Of a stretch of 64,000 nucleotides of DNA, positions 22,801 to 35,300 are shown piece after piece. Position numbers and translations under genes: made by a program. The DNA is taken from positions 1,364,001-1,428,000 of the forward strand of contig NC_083513.1 of the NCBI RefSeq assembly GCF_032362555.1. The letters run 5' to 3'. The notes under the pieces were generated by a model. The model had not been told where the DNA came from and ran no database searches. It worked only from the letters and a program-made list of their open reading frames with translations. Numbering within the stretch: the first letter of the stretch is position 1; each line of letters opens with the position of its first letter. The DNA comes from Amyelois transitella (taxonomy: Eukaryota; Arthropoda; Insecta; Lepidoptera; Pyralidae).

Positions 22801-25290
22801 TATAAATCCTACTAATAAGTATTATAAATGCGAAAGTTTGTGAGTATGTCAGTATGGATGTTTGTTACTCTTTCACGCAAAAACTACTGAACCGATTACG
22901 ATAAAATTTGGTATGTAGGTGGCTGAAGACCCAGAATAACATATAGGCTACTATTTATCATGGAGTTCCCGTGGGATTGATAGGGTTACCATGCGGACGA
23001 AGTCACGGGCGGCCTCAAGTGTCAAAATCGTTACGCAGATATGACGATCCAATAATGCCCGCGCCATACCCTAATGCGCTAAGAATGTTAACGGCGAGAT
23101 GCAATTTAAATCGCTGGACCTCCTCTTATAAGTCTTAAAATGATGAACCCCCAACACGTTAGCTTCGCAAACGAGTTATGTGTAAAATATTAACAATTCC
23201 TTTCCACCGAGGTGTCAAGGCTCTCAAATTAGCATGCCGCGCTACACGCGCGGCATGCTAATTTGAGACAACAATGACTGTTGATTACAAAGCATAGGCA
23301 TTGAATATCCATACTATAACTTGATATATTAGTGCCAGCTCTCGGCATCATTAAAAAAAAATGAATAAGACCACCCCATCTCAATCCGATGGATGTCGTA
23401 AAGGGCGACTAAAGTAGAGGCTTATAAACTAGGGATTCGTCTTTTAGGCGATGGATTAGCAAACTATCACAACTTGAATCTCAATTCTATCGTTAAGCCA
23501 AACAGCTGAACGTGGCATATCAGTTTTTCAAAGACTGTTGGCTCTGTCTATCCCACAAAGGATATAGACGTGACTATATGTATGTAGTATTTATATTATT
23601 TGTAACTTCATCATTATATCTTTTCTAGAAATCAAGAAGTTTCTTACACATTTAGTAGTTCTGAATACTGAGAAGCATATAACAGTAGTTTTCATTAAAA
23701 AATAAAACATCTGTTTTCATGAGATTTGCAGTAAAAGGCTATGTGGTGTGAAGTGAAACTATTTTATAATAACAAAGTGTAGAATAAACACCAGTGATTC
23801 ATCCGCCGTGATAAGCTATCACAATTACTGGAGCAAAGGCAGGATACATAATGTTATGTCAATATCACGTTAACCTGAACTTTTAATTTAATACCTTTAA
23901 GTCTCAGAAATAAAGTACAAATTGCATTTTATCAAATTGTTAATTTATTTTGCCCTTCAGTGTAAACTAGTTTTATTTTTAATTTCAACCTGTTACTATT
24001 TGAATCAATTCTACAATTAAGCCAAACAGTCTTTTTAAGACTGTTAGCTCTGTCTACCTCACAAAGGATATATGTAGACATACATATTTTTAATTTTAAA
24101 TGGTTAAATTCAAATTGCAAAATAAGTCGTGGTTTCCAGAAAGTAAGTAGAGAAAAAAACAATAACAGTAGAAGAATTTCATCAAATCGATTGTGACTAT
24201 TTACTATAATCTTCTTTCTTTATGAATACACACTTGACAGAGTGGTTGTAGTTGTCATGTGCTACGTAGAAAATAGACTGAAGAAAAAAATATATAAGAC
24301 ATAACTAGTTATCAATATTTGTTAATCACAAATTCAATACAATCAGTACTCATTGCTCAGACACAAAGTTGAAATGAAATATAATTTTTTGATATTTATT
24401 TCTATATACTATTATAAAATATAGTAATTAAGTTTTATATTTCTTTTTATTATTTAATAAATAACTATTAACTTTTTCTGATGTTTTTCCTGGTTTCAAC
24501 CTCAATTTTCTGGAGATAAAGCTAGAGTATTATGACCATGATAGGATTGGGTGAGTAGAATTCTTCAGGGTTTTTATAAAATCGCCAGGGTCTTATGACC
24601 ATGATAGGATTGGGTGAGTAGAATTATTCAGGGTTTTTTTTTATAAATTTTTCACTGTGTGTAAAATCAGTTAATAGTATTTATATTTATTTTGCAGTCA
24701 CTGAAATTCAAGGCAAACTGAATTTCAGTATAACTGGCAAAAGTGGACCGAAGTATGTAGAATTTTGATTATATTCTCTTCTGAATTGTAAGGCTTCAAT
24801 CAGTAATTTAATTAGGAAACATGTACTCATTGCATTAACCTATTGGATTTCTTATATCATTTTTAGTGAGAGGTATGTATGTACTTACTAGGATTTATTA
24901 GGTTGGCGCTCTTGTATTCCACGCGGGGGTCTTCGAAAACTTTCGAATGATTTGGATTGAGGAATGCCAACTGAGGTGGGGTTTTATCCACAACACGAAC
25001 TCCGCTGACCAAGTCATTGCTTATAAGATACTCCACCAGGTTTCGCCCGATGAAGCCACACCCTGGAAAAATCTAGGTGTCAAAAAGACCCCGAAAAACA
25101 CTAGGTCATACGATGACTAAGATCAAAACCGTTACAAAATATTGAATTTTCACCGACACTTTAATAATATGTATATATGGTTGGATAACTAGGATGTGAG
25201 ATATTTATTGGAAAAATTATGTTTCTAATAGGAATTACCTCCCAGAACAGCAACTCGTGGTTTTGAATTATCGCCGGCACAATCAGACAT
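16842..25290 (-). CDS. Extended SDR / NAD-dependent epimerase-dehydratase-like protein
   Basis: Complete eight-exon gene on the minus strand: 25290-25239, 25062-24889, 22190-21982, 20773-20620, 19309-19122, 17977-17897, 17573-17361 and 16895-16842 (TGA). All borders are GT-AG and in phase; 1125 nt, 374 aa. The N-terminus is a Rossmann fold with the glycine motif split by intron 1 (VAVLGGCGFIGRNL, residues ~13-26) and an NAD-type Asp at the end of beta-2 (VRVVDK). Further extended-SDR landmarks follow: VVNCAGETRVG, VEISSGY, IIRPAIVYGVGDRRS, NTAHVRDVCRAVWLL and IYNVVDDADST. No signal peptide or membrane segment is visible, so it is probably cytosolic. The position expected for the catalytic YxxxK reads TMKAK, so activity is uncertain. 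Substrate unknown. Exon 5 is flanked by tandem arrays described separately. Confidence 0.88.
18092..19121 (-). repeat. Tandem array of partial exon-5 copies with splice donor (122-bp unit)
   Basis: About eight head-to-tail units lie in intron 5 of the SDR gene and abut the real exon 5. The five nearest units have a period of 122 bp (minus-strand donor-like ACAG|GTCTG sites near 18511, 18633, 18755, 18877 and 18999, matching the true donor at 19120-19121). Each unit holds the 3' part of the exon (coding NHQIYNVVDDADSTQ), its donor, ~10 bp of intron, and a shortened, diverged copy of the middle of the exon. Units farther from the exon (18092-18500) are more diverged and some lack the donor. Only the copy at 19122-19309 has the full exon. 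Confidence 0.9.
19310..19660. repeat. Three-unit tandem array carrying the exon-5 acceptor
   Basis: Three units of about 116 bp (GCCGTGTGGTTCTCAGC at 19345, 19462 and 19577) lie immediately upstream, in transcript terms, of SDR exon 5. Successive units are joined by GGGCTGTTAACAAAGAG-type sequence, which on the minus strand is the same TTGTTAACAG acceptor used by exon 5 at 19310-19311. The rest of the unit is a diverged head of the R1 family. Confidence 0.85.
19845..20092 (-). repeat. R1 interspersed repeat
   Basis: TAATCACGACTATATCCCTT to CGGGAACCACACGGC in the SDR gene, upstream (in transcript terms) of exon 5. Confidence 0.75.
20395..20580 (-). repeat. R1 repeat, truncated
   Basis: Tail and middle present (ATAATCATGTCTATATTCTT to CGCCTTTTACGACATC); head missing. 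Ends 40 bp before the donor of SDR exon 4. Confidence 0.65.
21227..21497 (-). mobile_element. Helitron-like element, second family
   Basis: Plus strand begins CTAGCTGTGCCCGCAACTTC and ends CTTTATAATATTAGTATAGA; read on the minus strand it starts TCTATACTAATATTATAAAG and ends CTAG. In an intron of the SDR gene. Confidence 0.6.
21600..21945 (+). repeat. TGACGTCA-carrying interspersed repeat
   Basis: Longest copy of a family with CACAACATTGGTTGACGTCG, TATCACTTATTGACGTCACA, ACTACCGCTTCCAAAGCGC and AAACTACACTGCAGCATTTTC. Other copies: about 1650-1728 (minus), 4350-4510, 48866-49003, 54092-54165 and 58020-58195 (minus). Confidence 0.6.
22266..22532 (-). repeat. R1 interspersed repeat
   Basis: Full-length copy from the (CATA)n tail to GGGAACCACACGGC, 70 bp upstream (in transcript terms) of SDR exon 3. 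Confidence 0.8.
22807..23020 (+). mobile_element. Helitron-like element, diverged copy
   Basis: Same family as at 5119 but with the longer ATAAATGCGAAAGTTTGTGAG head and a damaged end (CTCAAGT in place of CTCTAGT). In intron 3 of the SDR gene. Confidence 0.65.
23222..23268. repeat. Perfect hairpin, 21-bp arms, 5-nt loop
   Basis: The left arm starts TCTCAAATTAGCATGCCG at 23222; loop TACAC at 23243-23247; the right arm ends at 23268 with no mismatch. The inner half of each arm is GC-rich, unlike the AT-rich surroundings. In intron 2 of the SDR gene. Confidence 0.9.
23360..23585 (+). repeat. R1 interspersed repeat
   Basis: AATAAGACCACCCCATCTC to GGATATAGACGTGACTATATG, plus orientation, head shortened. 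Confidence 0.7.
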
Positions 25291-25979
25291 TTCGCTAGCG
25301 GTTTCACAAAAGTAAATGACACATGATGACAAATAAATTGACAATAAAAATAAGACAATTATGACAGTTAAACGTAATGTTGCCACTTTCTAAGTCAGAG
25401 ATATACTAAAAAGTAGTTTTTTGTTACGTAGTTTTATAGTTTTGAATGCGGATATAATGTAAAAACCGTGGAAGTGGCGAGTAAAGTCTCTGCCCATGAC
25501 GTGAATTTATGTATGTCTAGTTATGTTCACTATAAAAAAAGATAACTGCATTAAAAAAAAAATAAGTTTATTTTTGCACAGAATAAATCCTGTTTTGTCT
25601 AATAAAATCTTTAAATTCTTGTGATTGCAGTGTGAAATATTTGCTCAACATAATTTTAACTTGTCTTTTATTGACAGCTACAAGTTTAATGCGATAGGAC
25701 TTACCTAAGAAGAAATGCAAATGTTGCGAAGCTATGGAAGTCCCTTCTTATAAGTACTTGACTAACCCAGTAAAACTACAGGATCGTAGTCACGGGCCAT
25801 GGTTAGAGGCGTACACTTTAGGCTCCTTTCTGGAAAGGTGCAAATGCAACAGGGATACACCAGGAGGCAGAAGTTTAATGAATGCGTTTACCTATCAATA
25901 GTTGGATCGTTGGATAAATGGGATCAAAGACTTGAAATTAAAGATATTTTATTTGTATTAAAAAGTTTTTAATAAATAT

Positions 25980-25985
25980 TTTATT
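25980..25985 (-). terminator. Candidate poly(A) signal of transporter gene A
   Basis: AATAAA on the minus strand about 100 nt after the stop of gene A (26082), in an AT-rich stretch. Position fits a short 3' UTR; no other support. Confidence 0.35.
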
Positions 25986-26081
25986 TTTATATTCTCACTT
26001 ATTTCAACTACTTAAAACCTCACGCATCATAAACTTATTAGTTTCGTAATATTCTGTTATTTGCATCTCAAACGAGCTGAA

Positions 26082-29000
26082 TCAACTGCCGTGAACATTT
26101 CCAGAAGGCAGGATGATCGCCACCACAAGTCCCGCTGTGAAAAAGATATTTTTTTTTAATTTTCCGTCAGTTACAGAAACATCATTCAAACATATGTAAT
26201 ATTATCACGGAATAGTATAATACTTTCCTATTATGACTAGTTTCACGGTAAAGAAGTAAAAAAATGTAACTTACATACAACAAGTACTACGTAGCCCATG
26301 ATCATAGGCGTGCAATGTTCAGCCAGGAGTTTGGCAATCAGCTGGACGCTCATGAAACCGAACCCTCGTGCCACCACCACCGACAGACAAGTAGCCATGC
26401 CCCTAAAATTAAAATATATTTTTTTAAATAGTTTAGTAGTTAGTAAGAAGTTAATTCAATTCCAACCTCAACCAAGTGAGCCAACAATCTTGAAAAGACT
26501 GATAGGCCAAGTTCAGCAGTTTGCCTTTATGATGAATTGACATTCAAATAGTGACAGGTAGCTAGCCCATCGCCCAAAAGGACCCCAAGTTTATAATCTC
26601 ATCCCTTAGTCGCCTTTTACGACATCCATGGGAATGAGACCGTGTGGTCCTATTCTTTTTTTTTATTAGTGCCAGGAACCACACGGCACACCTTCATTTT
26701 GGGTTTATTCATTAAAAAATAATATAAGTAAATAAGTAATTATCTAAATCTTTAGGTATACCTTATACGGATAAAATTACCCACCTCAAATGCGTTGGGT
26801 TCAACTCCACCAGATACGTGTTCACATTGCCCAAAATCAGAGCTACATGGAGGAACAAATAGAAAAACACTATGCTCAAAATAGGCAGCTTTATAAACAG
26901 CAGTAATATCCCTGAAGCCGCAGACACGGTGAAGACTAACAGCGTGGTCCATCTCTTGCCGATAGGACCGACGAGGAAGGACAAAGCTATGGTGAGGAAA
27001 CCAGTGGCGGCGGAGTAACACATGACTGCGTAGAGGGTCAAGGGTTGGATGATGTCGTCACAGTTCGTGTAAGTCTGAAACAAGTGAAGAATGATGAGAA
27101 GACTTTATGAATTATTTTCAAAAGAGTTATCTTAATACCTACCTACGTCTTGTGATTATTTGAATTATATATCTACTTCAGGACATGTATTCATACCCGG
27201 GTCGTTTTACGTGTTTCATGAACACGAACATTCCAATCCCATTTTTCGCGCCAAAAACTTTCGCTTTTTTTTCACTTCATAATACTCGTAAAATGACGTC
27301 GCTCGCCCCATGCTACGGGGACTGAATCAGTGACAAAAAGGACACTGTATTTTGAATATATTAAATATGGAGTTGACATTTTTTTTTTGTAGAAATTGCG
27401 TTCGTTGACATTAAAAATGGCAAATAGCGGATTTTATGTTAAACAGCTGTATAAGGGCTTACAATTTTGACAGAAGCAATAGTTTTATAACAGGTTAGGA
27501 TTTTTTGCAAGTTGTTTACAGTTCATAGAAATCTATTCACCATATTTGTGGAACTGGCAGCTCGGCTGGCCACCTGGCAGAAGGTCTGCTCGTCTTTATC
27601 ACCGCCGTCGAAATACGCATTGGTTATTGTTGGCACCCACATCGTAAATCCGGTGGATCTGATAAGAAAGCCAAATTAATTCATCCATACTTCTTAATAA
27701 AAATGTCTGCGTTTGGTTACGAATAGCACCTTTTAAAAGAAAATGGCACAGAGTTTTCAAAGTTATGTTCATTAGTTTGAATACCTACTAACCGATGCTC
27801 TTACGTTTAGTTAAACATCTCACAACGTAGAACCTGCATATTCAGGCAACTGGATGTGTAACCATAGATCTAAAACGGGTTAGGTTTATCTGCAAAGTTT
27901 GCGGAGTCGTGTAAAAACATGACTCACCCAATACAGGATTCATGGTCAAAGGCATACCTCGTGCTCCTGTCCAGAGAGGTGACAATGCAATCGGGAATAG
28001 GCCAGGGCCAGGAGGAAGAAGAAGCAATTTGGTACATAAATAGATTTTATTGTAAGCTTCATTTTTATTTAGAGCGAAGCCCTGGGTTTAAGCTTGTGGT
28101 AAAATTAATGGACAGCATTAACAATCTGGTTCGACGAATAAAGTTTTTTTGAAAAATAAATGGATAGCACTTAACGGCCCATTAACCTTTATGGTTTAAT
28201 GATGGAATTGAGATTCAAAAGTGATAAGATTGACTACAAGAAAATCCCAAGTTTATTTAAGCCTTTCCCTTTCGCCTTTTACTACATCTATGGGAAAGAT
28301 ATGGAGTGGTCCAATTCTAAAATGCCACGCGAAACGTGATTGTTAATGACATCATATTGTGCAATACAATATTCGTGTGTTTAAACAAACCCTAACTGTT
28401 TGTTGAGCTTATCATCATGGTATTAAATTAATAAGTCCACTTCGTGTAAAGATGGCTTAGCTGTAGTAAAAAAAGACGGTAACTGAGAAGTGGCTAGCTA
28501 AAGATTACTATTACGACATCTTACGTCATGTACGCGCAGAGCAGTAGATAGTAAAGTTTGAGGGAGTTCTTCAGGAGCGGCGGCTTAAAAAGTGGAGCTG
28601 TCTGGTTCCAGATTTTCTGTATGACGGAATTGTGGCTAACATCCGGCCTTGGCGCGTCGTCTAAGTAGACCTTTGTTATCTGGAAATTATGAGAACGAGT
28701 CTTGTATATTTTAGTTGATTTTACTCCTCAGCTTCAGTAGACCAGCATCGTGGTTTTTAACCATTTTTTTTTTCAACGTGACCTTTCAGTCTTTTTTGGA
28801 CTGTTGGCACTGTCTACCGTGTCAAAATGTACGTTTATTTGCTAACTTTCAGGTAATTTCACGGGAAGTTACTTATGATAATGTTATAGAAATGGCAGTC
28901 GCTTGATAAAAAACCTCGTCGAATCATTAAAAAGACTGATAGGCCACGTTCAGCTGTTTAGCTTAATGATAGAATTGAGATTCAAATAGTGTTTATAAGC

Positions 29001-32000
29001 CTATTCAGTAGTCGCCTTTTACGACATCTATGGGAACGAGATGGAGTGATCTTATTATTTTTTATTGACGCTTGGAACTACACGACAGGCTACTAATTAC
29101 AATAAAGGTACTACTTACAGGAAAAGTATTAATCTTGCTTCCTGTATTCAAACTAAACATGGATGCCAAGACTTCAATAGCTTCGTCATCTCTACCCTTG
29201 CTGAGCAGAAATTTAGGGCTCTCATGAAGACAGGCCATTCCCAAGACCCCGATGATTCCAGGCAGACAGATGATCTGCATGAGCAGCCTCCAGGGCCGGT
29301 AATCCAGGGATAAGAAGGAGATGTGAGCGCGGAAGGATAGATGGAAGACTGGTAAAGCAAAAGCTGTGAAAAGAAATGAATTAAGGATCGTTTATTTAGA
29401 AAGTAACGAACCAATGCTCAATGGATAAGATGTTAGGATGTTTTTTTTAGTTTCGCTGAAATATTTAATACATGCTTCTATGTGCGAACTTCGAGTAAGT
29501 GGCATGAAAGTAAGTACTAATGCATGTGGGTCATTACAAGTGGAAAGATGTAGGTACTCTTTGACCATCTTCTGGGTATGAACCGTGATGTATATAGAGA
29601 ACAGCGTCTTGTCCTCAAAGATTTTTCGGCTTTGAAATCTAAATATATTTTAATAGAAAAAAATATGAACTTGCTGTTTAAAATTGGGCTAATAATGGAA
29701 GTTTAATTACCGCATATGATGAGCTGAACGAACATGGTGGTGCTGGCCATGAGGAACATGAACCTGCTCCGAAGCCTCCGTGGGGTACTCTCTCCAATCA
29801 GCACGAAGGCTGCTGCGTTTGCTGATGATGTACTGTAATCCATATACTCATTGATAAGCATTAAAACTAATAACGTGACTCAGACGGAATAGATTAATTG
29901 TTACATGGACCGCTATTAAAACCAGGAAGTTGTACGCTTCTGAGCGAAATACCTTGGCTTCTACAACATCGTCCTAAGAACAAAATCATCATCAGCATTG
30001 TTGGTAGCGTATTGTGATAGCTCGCATGCACCTGGAACTGGACTTATGACCAGAATCTTGGCGAAGCTTGGTCAGGTTTTGAGTTAGTTTTCTAAACAAC
30101 GAAAGCACCGATACTAGTAAGATGAAAATTGTTATCTTCATATCTTTAGGCCCGGTTCCGTGAGGAAGAGTCCGTGATGACCTATGACGAACATGATGGA
30201 TAAGTTTATTAATTTTTATACACGGATTGTCTTCCGTCTGATTTTGGCAACCCTGTAGGAGAACCTTAACCTATGAAAGAGTGTAATTATCGTCGTATAT
30301 AGTATCTGTTCACATTAAAACTTTTTTACATACATGCATACGAGTACACACATAAAATCACGCCTCTTTCCCGGAGGGGTAGGCAGAGACTACCTCTTCC
30401 CACTTGCCACGATCTCTGCATACTTCCTTCGCTTCATTCACATTCATAACTCTCTTCATGCAAGCTCGGCGATTTCGGGTACTTTTGACCTAACCCTTTA
30501 CCAGGATGTCCTTAATTTGATCGAGATACGTTCGTCTAGGTCTTCCCACTCCACACCCACTCTTAAAACTTGTTTAAACGGGTTAAAATATTATGCTACT
30601 TACAAGCTTGCCGAAATGAACTTGAGAATTGCTAAGCTGGTATACCCCGGAGCCATGGTAGCCGCCAAGTTGAAACTGGCCCCGACTGGCATCGCTATTA
30701 GAAGGGTCTTCCGCCTTCCCAGGGTGTCCGCGGCCAGACCCCACACGTATGAAGAGAGCATCACCCCTGGACCATACACACATTAGGATAGGAATTTGCT
30801 GAGTTTCTGGATAAGTTTGTTGCTATTTCTAGTATACTTTTTTCTATTTACAAAATAATACTTTAAATTTCTTAAGAGGCCATTTAGAGACGCTACATAA
30901 CGCTTCTTTCACTCGGATAATTTCAAAAGAGGATGAAGAGAAAAATATATAACGATAGCATAAGTAACGTGACCACTCCATTACTCTCCCATGGATGTCG
31001 TAAAAGGCGACTAAGGGGTAGGCTTATAAACTTGGGATTCTTCTTTTAGGCGATGGGCTAGCAACCCGTCACTATTTGAATCTCAATTCTATCTTAAAGC
31101 CAAATAGCTGAACGTGGCCTACATCAGTCTTCTGGGTCTGTTGGCTCTGTCTTCTCCGCAAGGGATATAGACGTGATTATATGTATGTATATATGCATAA
31201 ATAACGATAGCATTACTATTACAAATATCCGAATAATGGCACCACACTCCTCACAGATATTTATAAATCCGCAGTGAGTGTTAATATTCAGATTCCTGCA
31301 GGCCTACCATCAACAATTACAGAGCGATTCAAATGCAGAGCAATTCAGTTAAGGAACCTAAAATGAATCGCGTTAAATTCATACCACCATTTTACTAAAA
31401 CAAAGTCGAAATTGAATCGTTAGTGAACGAATGAAATCAAATAAACTTAGATCGTGATCGTTGCGTATAACGATCGATGCGTAATTTTGCGTAATTTTTT
31501 AATATGCGTACTTTTTTCTGCGTAAGTTATACATATATCTCAATTCAAATCTCAATTCTATCATTAAGCCAAATAGCTGAACGTGGCCATTCAGTCTTTT
31601 CAAGACTATAGACGTGACCATATGTATGTATGTATACATACATATATTCGCAAGAAAAGTTAGTGAAATTAAATAAAAACTCACCAATTAGAGGTACAGC
31701 AGACAAAACACCCTGTTGTGTAGTGGTTAACTCCATGTCGCAACCCACGACTGGCAGTACCACGGAGAACCCAAAGATGTCCAGGTACATCGCCAGGATG
31801 AGGAGGCAGCAGGTAGTCAGCATCAGCAAGTTGTATTTGCCAAAACCTTTGTTATAATACAGAAAACTCAGCTTATTAGTGATAAACGATGCTCTAAGCT
31901 AGAATTATATATAAACGAAGAGAGCCAGTTGAAATCTAGAATTTCTGCCGCTGGCAACAGGTGAGAAATAATATTTTCATACATATATGATAACGTCTTC

Positions 32001-32357
32001 GAGCCAACAGTCCTGAAAGACTGAAAGACGGCGTTGAGCTGTATAGCTTCAATGGTGGAATTGAGATTCAAATAGTGACAGGTTGCTAGTCCGTCGCCTA
32101 CAAGGTCAATGCAAAGTTGATTACCCATTGCCTTAGTCGCCTTTTAGATTCATCGGAAATATATGGAGTGGCCCTAAAGTGCCGAGAACCACACGGCGCA
32201 ATAACATTTTTGTATGTAAAATTTAAAGATATTAACAATATTTTTTATGTATTATAACAAAAAAGTTAAAGTTATTCTCACCAGTTATATCCACCGCATC
32301 ATCAAATCCACAATTTTTACTTTTACTTTCGGTCACTTTTTCTTTAATAAGAGACAT
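26082..32357 (-). CDS. SV2-like MFS transporter, gene A
   Basis: Complete ten-exon gene on the minus strand: 32357-32282, 31846-31685, 30766-30604, 29832-29711, 29363-29119, 28679-28525, 27658-27541, 27074-26785, 26402-26275 and 26134-26082 (TGA). In phase throughout; 503 aa. Twelve hydrophobic segments can be read. MFS landmarks: loop 2-3 WGLAADTLGRRKTLL, after TM4 IGESTPRRLRSR, after TM6 HESPKFLLSKGRDDEAIEVL, loop 8-9 VGPIGKRWT, and VELNPTHLR after TM10. This set resembles insect synaptic vesicle glycoprotein 2 (SV2)-like and organic-ion transporter-like proteins. The loop after TM7 carries NMT (a possible glycosylation site formed across the exon 7/8 junction) and NCDD. Substrate unknown. 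Probably plasma-membrane or vesicle located. Gene B lies 3.8 kb upstream in the same direction and shares the exon plan. Confidence 0.88.
26475..26687 (-). repeat. R1 repeat
   Basis: GTGAGCCAACAATCTTGAAA to AGGAACCACACGGC in intron 8 of gene A; tail lost. Confidence 0.7.
27780..28030. mobile_element. Second-family SINE 3' fragment in gene A
   Basis: GGCAACTGGATGTGTAACCA, AAACATGACTCACCCAATAC, GTCAAAGGCATACCTCGTGC and CAGGCCAGGAGGAAG-type end, diverged. Confidence 0.5.
30335..30575 (-). mobile_element. 5'-truncated LINE 3' end in intron 3 of gene A
   Basis: Longest copy of this family. The minus strand reads GRPRRTYLDQIKDILVKG, then a stop, then MKRVMNVNEAKEVCRDRGKW with a (TATG)n-type tail. 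Its 5' edge is within 30 bp of the exon 3 donor of gene A. Confidence 0.65.
30965..31190 (+). repeat. R1 repeat
   Basis: AGTAACGTGACCACTCCATT to ATATAGACGTGATTATATG in intron 2 of gene A. Confidence 0.7.
31985..32196 (-). repeat. R1 repeat, diverged
   Basis: TATGATAACGTCTTCGAGCC to GAGAACCACACGGC in intron 1 of gene A. Confidence 0.65.
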
Positions 32358-35300
32358 CGTTTGAAAAAGTTAAAATTTTTCGTCTTTTAAAAGCGCAAAG
32401 GAAAATAATAAATTTGGCACTACAATTTACACGCACACACGAAATCACGTCTATATCCCTGGCAGGGTAGACAGAGCAAACAGAACAGACTAAACTGCCC
32501 CGTTCAACTGTACGGCTTAATAATAGAATTGAGATTTAAATAGTGACACATTATTTTACCAGATATAGGTATATAGGTAATCACGTTTTAGTTAAATGAT
32601 AGATATTATTTGTGTAAATTTGAGACAAGTTACACAACGACACTAAAATACCGATAACGTGTAAATTTTCTTTGCACTTCCATAGTTTTTTATCTACTTA
32701 CAATTGTAATAATAATGTAAAGACGCAGAGAGTAAGCGCTAAACTGTAATCACGAGAGTGCGAGTATTGCTTTTTGTTACGTTGTTTTTTTTTATCTTAT
32801 GGCAAATATATATTCAATATATGGGTTACTTAAAAACAAATAATAACTAACACCAAAGAAAAAAAAAACTATATCAATTTACAAATAAATTTGTCAATTG
32901 TTACAGTACAAGATTTTTATTAAATCGACTTTGAATTCCTAAATTTGAAGTCTTTATTTTTCATCAGATTTTGCGCTTTATTAATATTTTTCTACATTTC
33001 CTAGGATTTAAAAAAAAAGTAACCGCGCTTATGAGTGATTCATAATGCAATTTTTCCAGTATGCCTGATAAATAAATCAGACCCACTTTATTGTAAAAAT
33101 ATTACACTAACAGATTAACAGTATGTATATCAACGATATTTAAAAAAAAACTTAATTTTTTTTACACCAAATAATAATTGTGTCGATTAAATATTAAAAG
33201 AAAAAAATATCTATGTGCCAAATGCTGGTTAGACACTGCTTCGCTTTATGAACACGCACGTGAAATGAAGTGAGAGAACTCTATTGAATTCTCTTGCAAA
33301 TGGAGCTGTATGGAGTTTTTGTATGGAGCTATCCGTATTGTGACCTCATAATTTGTATGCGAGCTCGTGATTCGGTTTCTTTACAATCAGTACTTATTTA
33401 CGTTTAACATCACTGTAAGTACTGACTAATAGTGACTTTGTATAGCGGTACAGTCCCCTGAATTTTTGATTATTCATTTAACAATCTTTCAATTTCACTA
33501 ACGAATGATTCTTAGATTGTAGGTTTTAAATTTAGTTAGTTAAAATTTAATCATCACTATCATATCAGCTTAGGTCCATTTTTTTAGTGATCTCACTTCT
33601 AATCAATAAGTCATCAAAATAAAAATTTACTTCATACTTCTAAAAATTAAAGCCAAAATGAACTAGTTGTAGGTACATGTGATCACTTATAAAAAAAATT
33701 TAAACCACACAACATACCAATTAATACGTTAGGTTATTTTAAAAAATAATTTACTATCGTAATGTGATGAAGAAGGCGTAATGTCATCATCAAACATCAT
33801 ATGAATTTGTATTGTTAAAATCAATTTATTATAATTTTATTAACATTTGTTTGTTTGTAATAAATTGTTTGAATTGTGTTTCTATTTGACTGGTATGCAT
33901 TTAAAACTATTAACAGTAATGGAGCCATAGTAAGTTAGCAGTAGGTAATCTATCTTAATAATTTATACACCTCAAGACTGCATTTATTGTGGTAATCAAA
34001 CTCATTGTCCATACTCATATAATAAAATAATTCTTAAGTATGTATTGTCTGTTACGTTTGCACGCTTAAACCATTCGACAGTTAATATGTAATTTGGAAT
34101 GATGGTAGGTAGTTTGAGACAGTTTCCTCAGAGAAGTCGGTGGTCAAAAACAACATATATGTACATGTGATGTACATAAATTAACAATCTGAAATTCAAA
34201 TAAAATATATACCTATATATATATATATATATTGGTTTTTCGCAAATATCACGGGAACTATAGTTTTCACCGAGATACTGCTCTAGTATCTTTATTGTAT
34301 ATATGTATATGTTATTGTTTATTATATAACTAAATATTGTATATTAGTAGGTATAGTTTACCTAATAAAAATAAAGTGTTACCGCCAACATTTCCGTATG
34401 CACATTCATCATTATTTACCACTTTTATTAATTGTTCCGAATTCTATGCTCACCCCTTCAATTCACCCTCCGTCTGTCTCACTCGCTCTTTGTGAAAATC
34501 GATGACCTCCTGCATGTTCCAGTTATCCTAGTAATTCTTACTAAAATGGCGGATCCGTCAAGCTAACTTCGTATTGGGGTTAGTAGGGTTTGTTTGTGCT
34601 ATCTCTTCTCCCCTTCGCAATGTGTAGGTACTATGTACCTATGGGGCAATATAAAAATAGAAAAATTTGAGACATTTCATTATCACCAGAGAATAAATTA
34701 TTTTATACATTTTTGATACTTATATGCTGTTTGCTAATCACTATTCTTTGATTGTTTTTGTTTACAAAAACAATAGTCATTGGAGAATAAGTATAATTTA
34801 TTTAAAAAAAAAATATATTTTAATCTATTATCAAGAATGTAAATAATCCCTGATTTCCCGCGGAAATTTTCAACTATAGAAAAGTCATTTTTCTACTTGG
34901 AAAATCGTTTGAGATCTTTTTAGACAAGTTTCCACGACATCTGCTGTACCAGGGGAGTATGAAGTGAAAGAGGTCGTTAGAGCTAGGATTTATAACAATG
35001 CGAGTTAAGAAACGCATTCCACATGGATAAGCTATGCAAGAATATTATTGTTTATATTTTGGCTGCAACATTTTTTGAATGTAAAATTTACGTTGTGTAT
35101 AAATGAAAATAACAACAGTTATTTCTATTTACTTCAATTAATAAAAATTTGCGCTATAAAAGTATCAAGTCAATATCTTCTTACATTATTATTTTTATTA
35201 TGACACATCTAATTTATTATATTGGTGCAAGTAATATATTTCATTAGGCATTTTTCATTAATCAAATCATATCCAAAAAATTCTTTAAAAAAAATAAAAC

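Noticed and set aside
26298-26540. Plus-strand 80-codon frame
   Set aside because: Antisense to exon 9 of gene A and continuing into an R1 copy.
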